Positions 13,062 to 21,904 are shown, numbered from the stretch's first letter. The stretch is 30,273 nucleotides of DNA from Phocaeicola_A sp964580305 (GCA_964580305.1 CAZOKL010000014.1:1-30273); one strand, 5' to 3'. Program-made: numbers and translations. Notes: generated from the sequence alone by a model not told the origin.

Positions 13062-16000
13062 TTAGTTTTTCGTCACTTTCACAAACAAGGTGAAATCATC
13101 AAAGTCAAGTTTCGCCCCATCTTCCACTGTGTCTACCAGCTCCAAAGAGTTGGCCAAAACTTGGTTACAAATATACGTATTATATTCTATCACGGCATTA
13201 TCCGTTTGAGAATTTTTAGACAAGCGTATTATTATGCGATCTGTAATCTCAAAACCACTGTTCTTACGGACGTTCTGGATGCGATTCACCAGCTCGCGGG
13301 CTATGCCTTCGCGACGAAGTCCTTCCGTGATAACGATGTCGAGTGCCACGGTGATTCGCCCGTCGTTGGCCACCAGCCAGCCCGGGATGTCCTCACTGAT
13401 GATTTCCACATCGGCAACCTCGATGACGGCCTCACCCGTGGGCAAGGAGAGTGCATAGCAACCCCGGCTTTCCAGTTCGGCAATGGCATCTTGTGACATC
13501 GCGGCAACGGCTGCCGTCACGGCTCCCATCTGGCTACCGAATTTCGGACCGAGCTTCTTGAAGTTGCACTTCACTTTCTTCACGAGTATGGCTCTGTCGT
13601 TTTCCACGAACTTCAGTTCTTTCACATTGACCTCACTCAAGATGAGAGCCTTCACAGACTCCAGACGGGCACGTTGCTCAGCATCAGCTGCCGGTATCAT
13701 GATGCACTGCAGGGGCTGGCGCACTTTGATGTTCACCTTGCGACGCAGGGCCAGCACCATCGAAGTGACATCCTGTGCCATCTGCATACGAATCTCCAGT
13801 TCGGAGTCAATCATAGCCTCATCACATTCAGGGAACTTTGCCAGATGGACAGACACGACATTGTCACGTCCGGTCACGGCAATCAAGTCTTTGTAGAGAC
13901 GGTCGGCATAGAACGGAGCAATGGGAGCCATCAGCCTGGCCACTGTCTCCAGGCAGACATAGAGGGTCTGGTAGGCAGACAGTTTGTCGGTCGACATGGC
14001 GTTACCCCAAAAACGTTTGCGGTTCAGGCGGACATACCAGTTAGAGAGGTTGTCGTTCACGAAATCCTGAATCAGGCGGCCGGCTTTTGTCGGCTCGTAG
14101 TCGTCATAGCAAGCATCAACCTCCTTCACCAGGGAATTGAGCACGGACAATATCCAACGGTCGATTTCCGGGCGTTCAGCCATCGGCACGTCGGGCTCGG
14201 CATATTCAAAGCCGTCGACATTGGCATAGAGGGCGAAGAAAGAATATGTGTTGTAGAGCGTGCCGAAGAACTTGCGGCGCACTTCGTCCACACCCTTGCT
14301 GTCGAACTTCAGGTTGTCCCACGGAGCAGAGTTGGTCAACACATACCAGCGCAAAGGGTCGGAACCGTATTCTTCAATGGCGCCGAAGGGGTCAACGGCA
14401 TTGCCCATACGCTTTGACATCTTGTTGCCGTTCTTGTCAAGCACCAGTCCGTTGGACACAACTGCTTTGTAGGCCACACTGTCAAACACCATCGTGGCAA
14501 TGGCGTGCAAGGTGAAGAACCAGCCGCGTGTCTGGTCAACGCCTTCAGCGATGAAGTCGGCCGGATAGACCTCGCGCTTGTTATCAAACTCTTCTTTATG
14601 CTCGAAAGGATAGTGAATCTGTGCATACGGCATTGCTCCCGAATCAAACCAGACGTCAATCAAGTCTGTCTCACGTTTCATGGGCAGCCCGCTCTCCGAC
14701 ACGAGGATGATGTTGTCCACGTACGGACGGTGCAGGTCTATCTTGTCATAGTTCTCTTTCGTATATACGCCCGGCACAAAGCCGCTGTCCTTATACGGGT
14801 TGGACTTCATGAATCCGGCAGCCACCGATTTCTCGATTTCGTTGTAGAGTTCTTCCAGCGAACCGATGCAGATTTCCTCCTTGTTCTCCGAGCGCCAGAT
14901 GGGAAGCGGTGTGCCCCAGTAGCGCGAACGGCTCAGGTTCCAGTCGTTGAGGTTTTCCAGCCACTTGCCGAAGCGTCCCGTGCCCGTCGATTCGGGTTTC
15001 CATTTGATGGTCTTGTTCAGCTCAATCATGCGCTCCTTGCAAGCTGTCGAGCGGATGAACCAGCTGTCGAGCGGATAGTAGAGCACCGGCTTGTCCGTGC
15101 GCCAGCAGTGTGGATAGTTGTGCACGTGTTTCTCGATTTTGAAAGCCTGGTTGTCCGCCTTCATCTGCATGCAGAGGGAGACGTCGAGCGTCTCATCCTT
15201 GTCGGTCAGATTGGGGTCATAGGCATTCTTCACGAAACGGCCTTCGTATTGTTTATACAGGTCGACATTGACATTGTTCTTGACAAACTCGTCGTCCAAA
15301 TCGCTCAGCAGGTAGAACTTGCCTTGCAGGTCGACCATCGGGCGACGCTCGCCTTTCTTGTCGACCATCTGCAACGGCGGGATGCCGGCTGCCTTTGCCA
15401 CCTGAGCATCATCGGCACCGAAAGTCGGGGCGATGTGCACGATGCCCGTACCGTCTTCCGTCGTGACATAGTCACCGGGAATCACGCGAAAAGCGCCTTC
15501 ACCCGGATTCACCCAGGGGAAGAGTTGCTCATATTCCATGCCCACCAGGTCCGGGCCTTTATATTCGCTGACCACCTTGAAGGGAATCAGTTTGTCGCCC
15601 GGCTTGTAAGAGTCAAGGTCGAGTCCTTCGGCCTTCTTGTTGAAATGCGTGTAAAGCAATGCTTTGGCAAGGACTACGGTGATTTTCTCACCCGTATAGC
15701 CGTTATATGACTGCACAGCCACGTAGTCAATCTTCGGGCCGACACACAGTGCCGTGTTCGAAGGCAGTGTCCACGGGGTGGTTGTCCATGCAAGGAAATA
15801 GGGCGTGCCCCACCCTGTCATTTCGGGTTTGGGATTCTTTATCCGGAACTGTGCCACCACCGTCGTGTCTTTTACGTCACGGTAGCATCCCGGCTGGTTC
15901 AGCTCGTGTGAACTCAGTCCCGTGCCGGCAGCCGGCGAATAGGGTTGGATGGTATAGCCCTTGTAGAGCAAGCCTTTGTTATAGAGCTGTTTCAGCAGCC

Positions 16001-16487
16001 ACCAGAGAGTTTCGATGTAAGTGTTTTCATACGTGATGTACGGATGTTCCAAGTCCACCCAATACCCCATCCGGTGGGTCAGCTCTGCCCATTCTTCGGT
16101 GAACTTCATCACATCGCGGCGACACTCTTTGTTGTAGTCGGCAATGGAGATGGTCTTCCCGATGTCTTCCTTCGTGATGCCCAGCTTCTTCTCCACACCC
16201 AGCTCCACGGGGAGGCCGTGTGTGTCCCATCCGGCTTTCCGCTTCACCTGAAAGCCTTTCATCGTCTTATACCGGCAAAACGTGTCCTTGATAGAGCGGG
16301 CCATCACGTGGTGGATGCCCGGCATGCCGTTGGCCGAAGGAGGACCTTCATAGAACACAAACGACGGACAGCCCTCACGTTCTGTCATACTCTTGGAGAA
16401 AACATCGTTTTCATCCCACTCTTTCAACACGTCTTTGTTCACCTGTGACAGGTCAAGCTGACCATGCTCAGCAAATCTCTTACCCAT
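13062..16487 (-). CDS. ileS: Isoleucyl-tRNA synthetase
   Basis: Class I aminoacyl-tRNA synthetase charging tRNA-Ile. The protein is 1141 residues, the length of the longer (eukaryote-like) IleRS group without the C-terminal zinc finger of the Escherichia coli type. The HIGH signature appears as GIHH at residues 57-60 after PPSANGMP. The KMSKR signature is at about residues 688-692 (NGNKMSKRMGNAVDP). The CP1 editing domain is present between them, with WTTTPWTLPSNTALCV and the GTGIVHIAPTFGADD segment. It leads an operon with the DksA-like gene, lspA, the DUF4296 gene and a small gene. The longer IleRS group is often linked to natural mupirocin resistance, but this cannot be decided here. Confidence 0.97.
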   Translation of the reverse strand: MGKRFAEHGQLDLSQVNKDVLKEWDENDVFSKSMTEREGCPSFVFYEGPPSANGMPGIHHVMARSIKDTFCRYKTMKGFQVKRKAGWDTHGLPVELGVEKKLGITKEDIGKTISIADYNKECRRDVMKFTEEWAELTHRMGYWVDLEHPYITYENTYIETLWWLLKQLYNKGLLYKGYTIQPYSPAAGTGLSSHELNQPGCYRDVKDTTVVAQFRIKNPKPEMTGWGTPYFLAWTTTPWTLPSNTALCVGPKIDYVAVQSYNGYTGEKITVVLAKALLYTHFNKKAEGLDLDSYKPGDKLIPFKVVSEYKGPDLVGMEYEQLFPWVNPGEGAFRVIPGDYVTTEDGTGIVHIAPTFGADDAQVAKAAGIPPLQMVDKKGERRPMVDLQGKFYLLSDLDDEFVKNNVNVDLYKQYEGRFVKNAYDPNLTDKDETLDVSLCMQMKADNQAFKIEKHVHNYPHCWRTDKPVLYYPLDSWFIRSTACKERMIELNKTIKWKPESTGTGRFGKWLENLNDWNLSRSRYWGTPLPIWRSENKEEICIGSLEELYNEIEKSVAAGFMKSNPYKDSGFVPGVYTKENYDKIDLHRPYVDNIILVSESGLPMKRETDLIDVWFDSGAMPYAQIHYPFEHKEEFDNKREVYPADFIAEGVDQTRGWFFTLHAIATMVFDSVAYKAVVSNGLVLDKNGNKMSKRMGNAVDPFGAIEEYGSDPLRWYVLTNSAPWDNLKFDSKGVDEVRRKFFGTLYNTYSFFALYANVDGFEYAEPDVPMAERPEIDRWILSVLNSLVKEVDACYDDYEPTKAGRLIQDFVNDNLSNWYVRLNRKRFWGNAMSTDKLSAYQTLYVCLETVARLMAPIAPFYADRLYKDLIAVTGRDNVVSVHLAKFPECDEAMIDSELEIRMQMAQDVTSMVLALRRKVNIKVRQPLQCIMIPAADAEQRARLESVKALILSEVNVKELKFVENDRAILVKKVKCNFKKLGPKFGSQMGAVTAAVAAMSQDAIAELESRGCYALSLPTGEAVIEVADVEIISEDIPGWLVANDGRITVALDIVITEGLRREGIARELVNRIQNVRKNSGFEITDRIIIRLSKNSQTDNAVIEYNTYICNQVLANSLELVDTVEDGAKLDFDDFTLFVKVTKN

Positions 16488-16528
16488 AAGTTATGATTGT
16501 TTTTTTTGTCTGCTCTTTTAACAACGCG

Positions 16529-16536
16529 CAAAATTA
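16529..16536 (-). promoter_or_regulatory. Candidate -7 promoter element for ileS
   Basis: TAATTTTG on the minus strand matches TAnnTTTG. Position -33 shows only GTTTC about 19 nt upstream. The ileS start codon follows 41 bases downstream. Confidence 0.5.
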
Positions 16537-16589
16537 CAAGAAAAAAGATTAGAAGGAAACATTTAAGCAGCAAAAAGGTTTCAAATGAC

Positions 16590-16677
16590 ACTTCCCGCCC
16601 TGTGAACTCCGGGCCTGTCCGCCCTCCTTTCGGCTCTCGGGCGGCTTCCTTTCCGCCCCCGGCGGCCCTTCTCTCGG
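16590..16677 (-). repeat. 22-bp-period tandem repeat, site C
   Basis: Read on the minus strand, four 22-bp units start at 16677, 16655, 16633 and 16611 with CCGAGAGAAGGGCCG, CGGAAAGGAAGCCGCCCGAG, CCGAAAGGAGGGCGG and CGGAGTTCACAGGGCGGG. The second unit is 19 of 22 identical to the first unit of site B. It is G/A-rich on the minus strand and lies upstream of the ileS promoter. Confidence 0.65.
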
Positions 16678-16901
16678 AGCGCAGCTTTATTTCCTCCCCA
16701 CCCTCTCCCGCTTTCGCCGCCGTCACCGGCGAAATCTTTTCTTTTTAGAGGTTTTTCTTTTCTATGCTTTGCTTTTCTTTTCTTTGTGTACTTATTTCGG
16801 GCAAAAAGTGCACCGCTGCCGCTTTTCTTCGGACATTTTTGCAGCTGTCGCCGTCATTCTTCGGAGTGGTATGGAGGATAAAACATTGCAGCACAACGGG
16901 T

Positions 16902-17957
16902 TCATGAAAACACAAAATGCTCGAAAAACTGATGGAGCAGACGGGGGACGGCATAGTGTTCCAACTCCTCCAACGGGATTCGCAGAAATCCCGGGAAAAG
17001 CGGTGCTGCATCTTCCTGCAACGTCAGTTCATAAAACGTGGCATAAATGACCCGGTGAGACAGCACATGCTTCACCTGCCGCCGGAGGCAACGGATGGTC
17101 ATTGCCTCCCGGCAGCCCACCCATGCATGAAGCTGCTCGGAAGCCAGCAATTCGGCTTCGCTCCACTCTTGCGGACTCTCCACCAAAGGCAACTCATACA
17201 GATTCTTCCAGATGTCGTCATCCTCCCGCTTCCTGATGAACGTATCTGAACCGACACGGACGTAGAGATAGTTGAAATGGCGGACTGTGACCTTTGCCTT
17301 GTGCGACTTGACGGGCAATGCGGCCACTCGCCCTTCGGAAAGGGCCACGCAGGTGTCGGCCAGCGGACAGTGAAGGCAATCGGGCGACTGCGGCGTGCAC
17401 TGCAGAGCACCGAAGTCCATGATGGCTTGATTGTAAAGTGCCGGACGTTTCTCATCCAGAAGCTCACGTGCCAAGGCGGCAAAGAGCTTCCGTCCTTGCA
17501 CGGAGTCGATGGGCGTATCGATGCCCATCCACCGGGCCAGCACGCGATAGACATTGCCGTCGACAACGGCGCAAGGATGCCCGTAGGCAAAAGCGCAGAT
17601 TGCCGCAGCCGTGTAGTCACCCACTCCTTTCAGGGCACGCACCCCTTCATAGGTGCGGGGAAATGCCCCCTGAGCCGCAACCGCACGTGCCGCAGTGTGC
17701 AGATGGCGCGCACGGGAATAATATCCCAGCCCCTGCCAGAGTTTCATCACTTCGTCTTCTCCGGCCGCGGCCAGTGACTGCACCGTGGGGAAACGTTTCA
17801 TGAAACGCACAAAATAGTCATAGCCCTGCGCCACACGTGTCTGCTGGAGGATGATTTCCGACACCCATATCCGATAGGGGTCGTCCGTTTTCCTCCAGGG
17901 CAAATCACGTCCGTGGGACTCATACCATTTCTCCAAAATCGCAGCAAACCGTTTCAT
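16902..17957 (-). CDS. mutY: A/G-specific adenine glycosylase MutY
   Basis: Removes adenine mispaired with 8-oxoguanine. The start chosen at 17957 gives 351 residues. A longer frame to 18098 would run through the promoter region and has no family similarity. The catalytic Glu34 lies in SEIILQQTR, the helix-hairpin-helix LKGVGDYTA is at residues 109-117, the catalytic Asp133 is in VVDGNVYR, and the [4Fe-4S] ligands are Cys187, Cys194, Cys197 and Cys203 with the typical 6-2-5 spacing. The C-terminal NUDIX-like domain that recognises 8-oxoguanine follows, from about residue 225. It is divergent from the HU gene, with a -7 element 32 bases upstream of the start. Confidence 0.96.
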   Translation of the reverse strand: MKRFAAILEKWYESHGRDLPWRKTDDPYRIWVSEIILQQTRVAQGYDYFVRFMKRFPTVQSLAAAGEDEVMKLWQGLGYYSRARHLHTAARAVAAQGAFPRTYEGVRALKGVGDYTAAAICAFAYGHPCAVVDGNVYRVLARWMGIDTPIDSVQGRKLFAALARELLDEKRPALYNQAIMDFGALQCTPQSPDCLHCPLADTCVALSEGRVAALPVKSHKAKVTVRHFNYLYVRVGSDTFIRKREDDDIWKNLYELPLVESPQEWSEAELLASEQLHAWVGCREAMTIRCLRRQVKHVLSHRVIYATFYELTLQEDAAPLFPGFLRIPLEELEHYAVPRLLHQFFEHFVFS

Positions 17958-17989
17958 ACGCACTCCTTCCGCATTGGGATTCCGGGGCG

Positions 17990-17997
17990 CAAAGTTA
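17990..17997 (-). promoter_or_regulatory. Candidate -7 promoter element for mutY
   Basis: TAACTTTG on the minus strand matches TAnnTTTG. Upstream at about 20 nt lies CTTGG rather than TTTG. The mutY start follows after 32 bases. Confidence 0.5.
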
Positions 17998-18082
17998 GCC
18001 AAGAAGCCACAGCACTTCCAAGGGGCTAAAATGTTTTTTGCAAAATGTTCTGGATATATTTTTAAGAGAAATAAAAAAGCTA

Positions 18083-18090
18083 TATCTTTG
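18083..18090 (+). promoter_or_regulatory. Candidate -7 promoter element for the HU gene
   Basis: TATCTTTG, a perfect TAnnTTTG match, 48 bases before the HU start. A T-run (TTTTT, 18059-18063) stands at about the -33 position. The surrounding A/T-rich sequence fits a strong promoter. Confidence 0.6.
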
Positions 18091-18138
18091 CAGACCAAAA
18101 AATTAAGATAAACGTGTAACCCTAATTACTTAATCAAG

Positions 18139-18414
18139 ATGACTAAAGCAGATATCGTAAATGAAATTGCCAAAAAGACTGGTGTTGACAAGGCGACCGT
18201 ACTGGCCACAGTTGAAGCATTCATGGAATCCGTCAAAGATTCTTTATCAAAAGAAGAGAATGTGTATCTCCGCGGTTTTGGTAGCTTCATTGTGAAGAAA
18301 AGAGCGCAAAAAACTGCCCGTAATATCTCTAAGAATACCACGATTATTATCCCGGAACACAACATCCCGGCTTTCAAGCCTGCCAAGACCTTTACGATTC
18401 AAGTGAAAAAATAA
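18139..18414 (+). CDS. HU-family DNA-binding protein
   Basis: Small histone-like nucleoid protein of 91 residues. It has the helix-turn N-terminus MTKADIVNEIAKKTGVDK, the GFGSFIVKKR strand, the DNA-contacting arm with RNISKNTTIIIPEHNIPAFKPAKTF, and the basic end QVKK. The Pro at the tip of the arm that wedges into DNA is present in the IIIPEHNIPAF segment. It is followed after 43 bases by a tiny basic protein gene with no terminator between, so both are probably on one mRNA. HU and IHF paralogues cannot be separated reliably here, so no gene symbol is given. Confidence 0.95.
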   Translation: MTKADIVNEIAKKTGVDKATVLATVEAFMESVKDSLSKEENVYLRGFGSFIVKKRAQKTARNISKNTTIIIPEHNIPAFKPAKTFTIQVKK

Positions 18415-18457
18415 AATTCAAAATATAGTATTAACCCTTTAAACAGTTTGAAGCAAT

Positions 18458-18547
18458 ATGCCAAGCGGAAAGAAAAAGAAAAGACACAAAATGTCGACAC
18501 ACAAACGTAAGAAAAGACTAAGAAAGAACAGACATAAAAGCAAATAA
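18458..18547 (+). CDS. Tiny Lys/Arg-rich protein, AURKAIP1/COX24 (mS38/bS22) type
   Basis: A 29-residue peptide beginning MPSGKKKKRHKMSTHKRKK and ending RLRKNRHKSK, more than half Lys/Arg. Bacteroidota genomes carry such a protein, usually annotated as AURKAIP1/COX24 domain-containing. Its mitochondrial relative is the small-subunit ribosomal protein mS38, and the actinobacterial one is bS22. By analogy it should bind ribosomal RNA near the decoding region; this is inference. The frame is too short for ordinary gene callers. Placement between HU and rng, with a terminator 20 bases downstream, supports a real gene in the HU transcript. Confidence 0.85.
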   Translation: MPSGKKKKRHKMSTHKRKKRLRKNRHKSK

Positions 18548-18566
18548 GTCTTAGTCTTCAAGACAG

Positions 18567-18620
18567 AAACAAAGAACAAACTTGCAAAGCTTACGTCTTT
18601 CGGGTTTGTTCTTTGTTTAA
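18567..18620 (+). terminator. Terminator after the HU / mini-protein operon
   Basis: Perfect 15-bp inverted repeat AAACAAAGAACAAAC (18567-18581) / GTTTGTTCTTTGTTT (18604-18618) with a 22-nt loop. The stem is A/T-rich, and its final TTT acts as a short U-run. It is 32 bases before the rng start codon. Confidence 0.75.
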
Positions 18621-18652
18621 GCAGAGGTTTTTCTAATCTTTAAACAGTAAAC

Positions 18653-20227
18653 ATGACAAGCGAATTAGTTGTAGACGTACGCCCGAAAGAAATTTCCATC
18701 GCCTTGCTGGAGGACAAAAACCTGGTGGAATTCCAAAAGGAAGGACGGAATCTTTCTTTCTCGGTCGGAAACATTTACCTGGCACGCGTGAAGAAGCTCA
18801 TGCCGGGATTGAACGCTTGTTTCGTAGATGTCGGCTTTGAACGCGATGCCTTCCTACATTATCTGGACTTAGGACCTCAATTTCACTCTTACCAAAAGTA
18901 TCTCAAGCAAGTATTAAGCGACCGCAAAAAACTCTATCCCATCAGCCGCGCTTCGTCACTCCCCGACATCGAAAAAGACGGAAGCATCTCCAATGTGCTC
19001 CAGGTCGGACAGGAAGTGATGGTGCAAATTGTCAAAGAGCCCATTTCCACAAAAGGCCCGCGGCTGACGTGCGAACTGTCATTTGCCGGACGCTACCTCG
19101 TGCTGATACCGTTCAATGACAAGGTGTCAGTGTCACAAAAAATTAAATCCGGAGAAGAACGTGCACGGCTCAAGCAGTTGCTGCAAAGCATCAAGCCCAA
19201 GAATTTCGGTGTCATCGTGCGCACCGTGGCTGAAGGAAAACGGGTGGCCGAACTCGACGGCGAGCTCAAAATCCTGCTGAAACACTGGGAAGGATGCATC
19301 ACCCGCGTGCAGAAGTCAGCCAAGCTGCCACAACTCGCCTACGAGGAAACCAGCCGCACGGTCGCCCTGCTGCGTGATTTGTTCAGTCCTTCATTCACAA
19401 ACATCTATGTCAACGATGAAAACGTATTTCATGAAGTGAAGGACTACGTTGCACTCATCGCTCCGGAACAGGCAAACATTGTCAAACTTTACAAGGGGCA
19501 ACTCCCCATCTTCGACAACTTTGCCATCACCAAACAGATTAAATCATCGTTCGGAAAAACCATCTCCTACAAGAACGGGGCCTACCTCATCATCGAACAC
19601 ACGGAGGCTCTGCATGTAGTTGACGTGAACAGCGGCAACCGCTCGAAAGCAAACAACGGACAAGAAGCCAATGCCCTGGACGTCAACCTCGGTGCTGCCG
19701 ACGAACTGGCCAGACAACTGCGCCTGCGCGACATGGGAGGCATCATCGTGGTCGACTTCATCGACATGTCGCTGGCTGAGAACCGCCAAAAGCTCTACGA
19801 ACGCATGTGCCAAAACATGCAGAAAGACAGAGCAAAACACAACATCCTCCCGCTGAGCAAATTCGGATTGATGCAAATCACACGACAGAGAGTGCGCCCG
19901 GCCATGGATGTCAACACGGCTGAAACATGCCCCACTTGCTTTGGTAAAGGTACAATCAAACCCTCAATCCTGTTTACAGACGCATTGGAGAGTAAAATTG
20001 ATTATTTGGTCAACAAACTAGGCATCAAGAAATTCAAGCTCCACATCCATCCCTATGTGGCCGCCTATGTCAACCAAGGCATCGTGTCTTTGAAGCGGCA
20101 ATGGCAACTGAAGTATGGATTGGGAATCAAAATCATCCCCAACCAGAAACTCGCCCTTCTCCAATATGAATTCTATGACACAAACGGTGAAGAAATTGAC
20201 ATGAAGGAAGAAGTGGAAATGAAATAA
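18653..20227 (+). CDS. rng: Ribonuclease E/G family endoribonuclease
   Basis: Single-strand-specific endoribonuclease acting in rRNA maturation and mRNA decay. The 524-residue protein has an S1-like RNA-binding domain at about residues 37-130 (VGNIYLARVKKLMPGLNACFVDVG at its start), the 5'-sensor region, the DNase I-like catalytic domain with metal-binding Asp324 in VVDVNSGN and Asp368 in VVDFIDM, and the zinc-link CPTC at 426-429. The long C-terminal scaffold of Escherichia coli RNase E is absent, so it is RNase G-like in size. It starts 32 bases after the HU terminator, so it may depend on read-through or on an unseen promoter. Confidence 0.95.
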   Translation: MTSELVVDVRPKEISIALLEDKNLVEFQKEGRNLSFSVGNIYLARVKKLMPGLNACFVDVGFERDAFLHYLDLGPQFHSYQKYLKQVLSDRKKLYPISRASSLPDIEKDGSISNVLQVGQEVMVQIVKEPISTKGPRLTCELSFAGRYLVLIPFNDKVSVSQKIKSGEERARLKQLLQSIKPKNFGVIVRTVAEGKRVAELDGELKILLKHWEGCITRVQKSAKLPQLAYEETSRTVALLRDLFSPSFTNIYVNDENVFHEVKDYVALIAPEQANIVKLYKGQLPIFDNFAITKQIKSSFGKTISYKNGAYLIIEHTEALHVVDVNSGNRSKANNGQEANALDVNLGAADELARQLRLRDMGGIIVVDFIDMSLAENRQKLYERMCQNMQKDRAKHNILPLSKFGLMQITRQRVRPAMDVNTAETCPTCFGKGTIKPSILFTDALESKIDYLVNKLGIKKFKLHIHPYVAAYVNQGIVSLKRQWQLKYGLGIKIIPNQKLALLQYEFYDTNGEEIDMKEEVEMK

Positions 20228-20673
20228 AAAGACCATTTTACGAAACAACACACATTAAACAAGGATGTGCCCGCACGCGCTGTGCAGCCACATCCTTGTT
20301 TTTTTACCCAAGTGAGTGCATCAGCCATGTTTTTGTTTAGTTGAGATTCTTTGTAACTACAAACTGTGATGCCACCGAAAAGTTTATAACTTCATAGCCG
20401 GTTCATAACAAATTGACATTTCCACGAAGAACACAATGTAAGCATCGTCGATTCGCAGGGTATCGAAAAAACACACAACATCCTCATCTCTGCGCGGATA
20501 TACTTTATTTTTATCTGTCTTCGTGTCTCTTTGTTTAAATGCCTGACACAGCCTCATCCCGACGGGTTTTGACAAGCTATTGCATTCTTGTAGCAGAAAA
20601 AATGCGCTTCGCCACTACCCCATTTTCCCCGTTCAGTTGTTATACTTATAAATACACATCCTGAGGCCTAAGC
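20228..20673. other. Gene-free interval upstream of the FecR gene
   Basis: This 446-base interval contains the rng terminator at 20258-20306 and then about 370 bases where I find no gene on either strand. Frames on both strands are broken by frequent stops and show no sigma-factor-like remnant. No full TAnnTTTG match with correct spacing precedes the FecR gene. The FecR promoter may therefore be of a different class, for example read by an ECF sigma factor. Confidence 0.6.
20258..20306 (+). terminator. Terminator after rng
   Basis: Perfect 12-bp stem AACAAGGATGTG (20258-20269) / CACATCCTTGTT (20289-20300), with a second short stem GCAC/GTGC inside the loop, followed by a run of Ts to 20305. 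Confidence 0.92.
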
Positions 20674-21831
20674 ATGAAAGAACGAGACTGGAACATCATC
20701 AAACTGTTGTCGCGCAAATTACTCGGACAGACTTCCCACGATGAGGAACGCATACTGAACGAATGGCGGAAAGAAAACGCCCGACACCAACGGCTGTGGA
20801 ACGAGCTCTTCCGCCCGGAAGCCTATGCGGAGAATGAAAAACGGCTGGCAACCTTCTCACCCGAAAAACCTTGGCATGAGGTGAAACGGCAGTTAAGGAG
20901 CAGACGCCCTCGACACCACTTCCGGTGGATGCGCTATGCAGCCGCCATGCTTCTGGTTGCTGGACTCGTCGGCGGAGGATGGTATTACCAACACCGCCTG
21001 TCAGACACGAACGACCAACAAGCTTATGTCATTGAAGCCGGTACGACTTCTGCCCAGCTCATCTTGGACGACCGCAAAATCATCATGCTCACCTCCACAG
21101 ATGACCGATGCATCTACAACGAACTGCAAGGCATCCGCATCCTCCAAGAATCCGGAAACTTGAAATACACCGCCAGTCATGACCTTCCCGATACACTGGT
21201 CTACAACCAGGTACGCACGCTCACGGGCATGGAATATTACGTCACGCTGGTCGAAGAAACGCAAATCCACCTGAATACCGAAAGTCGACTGACCTATCCT
21301 GTGTTTTTCCAAGGTGACACACGCACCGTGAAATTCGAGGGCGAAGGTTATTTCCAGGTAAGCAGTGACAAGCAACACCCCTTCTGTGTGGAGCTCGGCG
21401 ACGTGATGTTGCAGGTGACAGGCACGGCTTTCAACGTGCGTGCATATGCCGACGAACCACAAATACTCATCACGCTCGAAAGCGGCGAACTGGCCGTCAA
21501 CGGACAACACATCAAACCCGGCGAACAGCTCATTTATGACAAGAAAAGCCAAGTCATCCTGATTCGCGCAGTCAACACCAAAGAGCATGTGGCGTGGCAC
21601 GAGGGGTATTTTCTTTTCCGCAACGAACGGCTGGAGGACATTCTCCATTACCTGGCGCGCTGGTATGACTTTACTTACTCTTTTGATGATGAGGAGACCA
21701 AGAATGTGCGCTTCGGAGCCTACTTCGAACGCTACAACTCCTTGGAACCCATTCTGAACATGCTGAAACGTACTGAACTGGTGGACTTCAAAGTCATGGG
21801 AAAAAGCATCCGCTTTTCATCGTTTCATTAA
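20674..21831 (+). CDS. FecR-family anti-sigma factor (with DUF4974)
   Basis: Inner-membrane regulator that holds an ECF sigma factor and is released by a signal from an outer-membrane TonB-dependent receptor. The 385-residue protein has a cytoplasmic N-terminal segment of about 85 residues (SHDEERILNEWRKENARHQRLWNEL, typical of the sigma-binding part), one membrane span at about 87-105, the periplasmic FecR domain (HLNTESRLTYPVFF, GEGYFQV, GTAFNVRAYAD) and a C-terminal DUF4974 domain from about residue 308 (FRNERLEDILHYLARWYDFT). It is 73 bases upstream of the STN-bearing SusC gene, its likely signalling partner. The cognate sigma-factor gene, normally just upstream, is missing here. Confidence 0.93.
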   Translation: MKERDWNIIKLLSRKLLGQTSHDEERILNEWRKENARHQRLWNELFRPEAYAENEKRLATFSPEKPWHEVKRQLRSRRPRHHFRWMRYAAAMLLVAGLVGGGWYYQHRLSDTNDQQAYVIEAGTTSAQLILDDRKIIMLTSTDDRCIYNELQGIRILQESGNLKYTASHDLPDTLVYNQVRTLTGMEYYVTLVEETQIHLNTESRLTYPVFFQGDTRTVKFEGEGYFQVSSDKQHPFCVELGDVMLQVTGTAFNVRAYADEPQILITLESGELAVNGQHIKPGEQLIYDKKSQVILIRAVNTKEHVAWHEGYFLFRNERLEDILHYLARWYDFTYSFDDEETKNVRFGAYFERYNSLEPILNMLKRTELVDFKVMGKSIRFSSFH

Positions 21832-21904
21832 GAAACAGGCGAAGCGACCTTGACCACGACAAGAAAGAATCATTATAATACTTAATCCCTAACAACAAAC
21901 AATT

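Larger units (their letters stand above)
16488..16901. other. Gene-free interval between mutY and ileS
   Basis: This 414-base interval holds the ileS promoter element, the four-unit 22-bp repeat at 16590-16677, a hairpin TTTCGCC / GGCGAAA at 16712-16734 followed on the plus strand by a pyrimidine tract, and a CT-rich run from 16735 to about 16790. I see no gene in it. The strong C/T asymmetry of the plus strand between 16590 and 16790 is notable. Confidence 0.65.

Noticed and set aside
14505..15710. A 401-codon open frame on the plus strand opposite ileS
   Set aside because: It is antisense to a strongly conserved synthetase gene, has no recognisable domain, and arises from the codon bias of the true gene.
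16712..16734. Terminator for mutY
   Set aside because: The hairpin is followed by a T-rich tract only on the plus strand, where no gene precedes it. On the minus strand no U-run follows.
20307..20673. Remnant of an ECF sigma-factor gene upstream of the FecR gene
   Set aside because: All frames are interrupted by many stops, and none shows sigma region 2 or 4 motifs.
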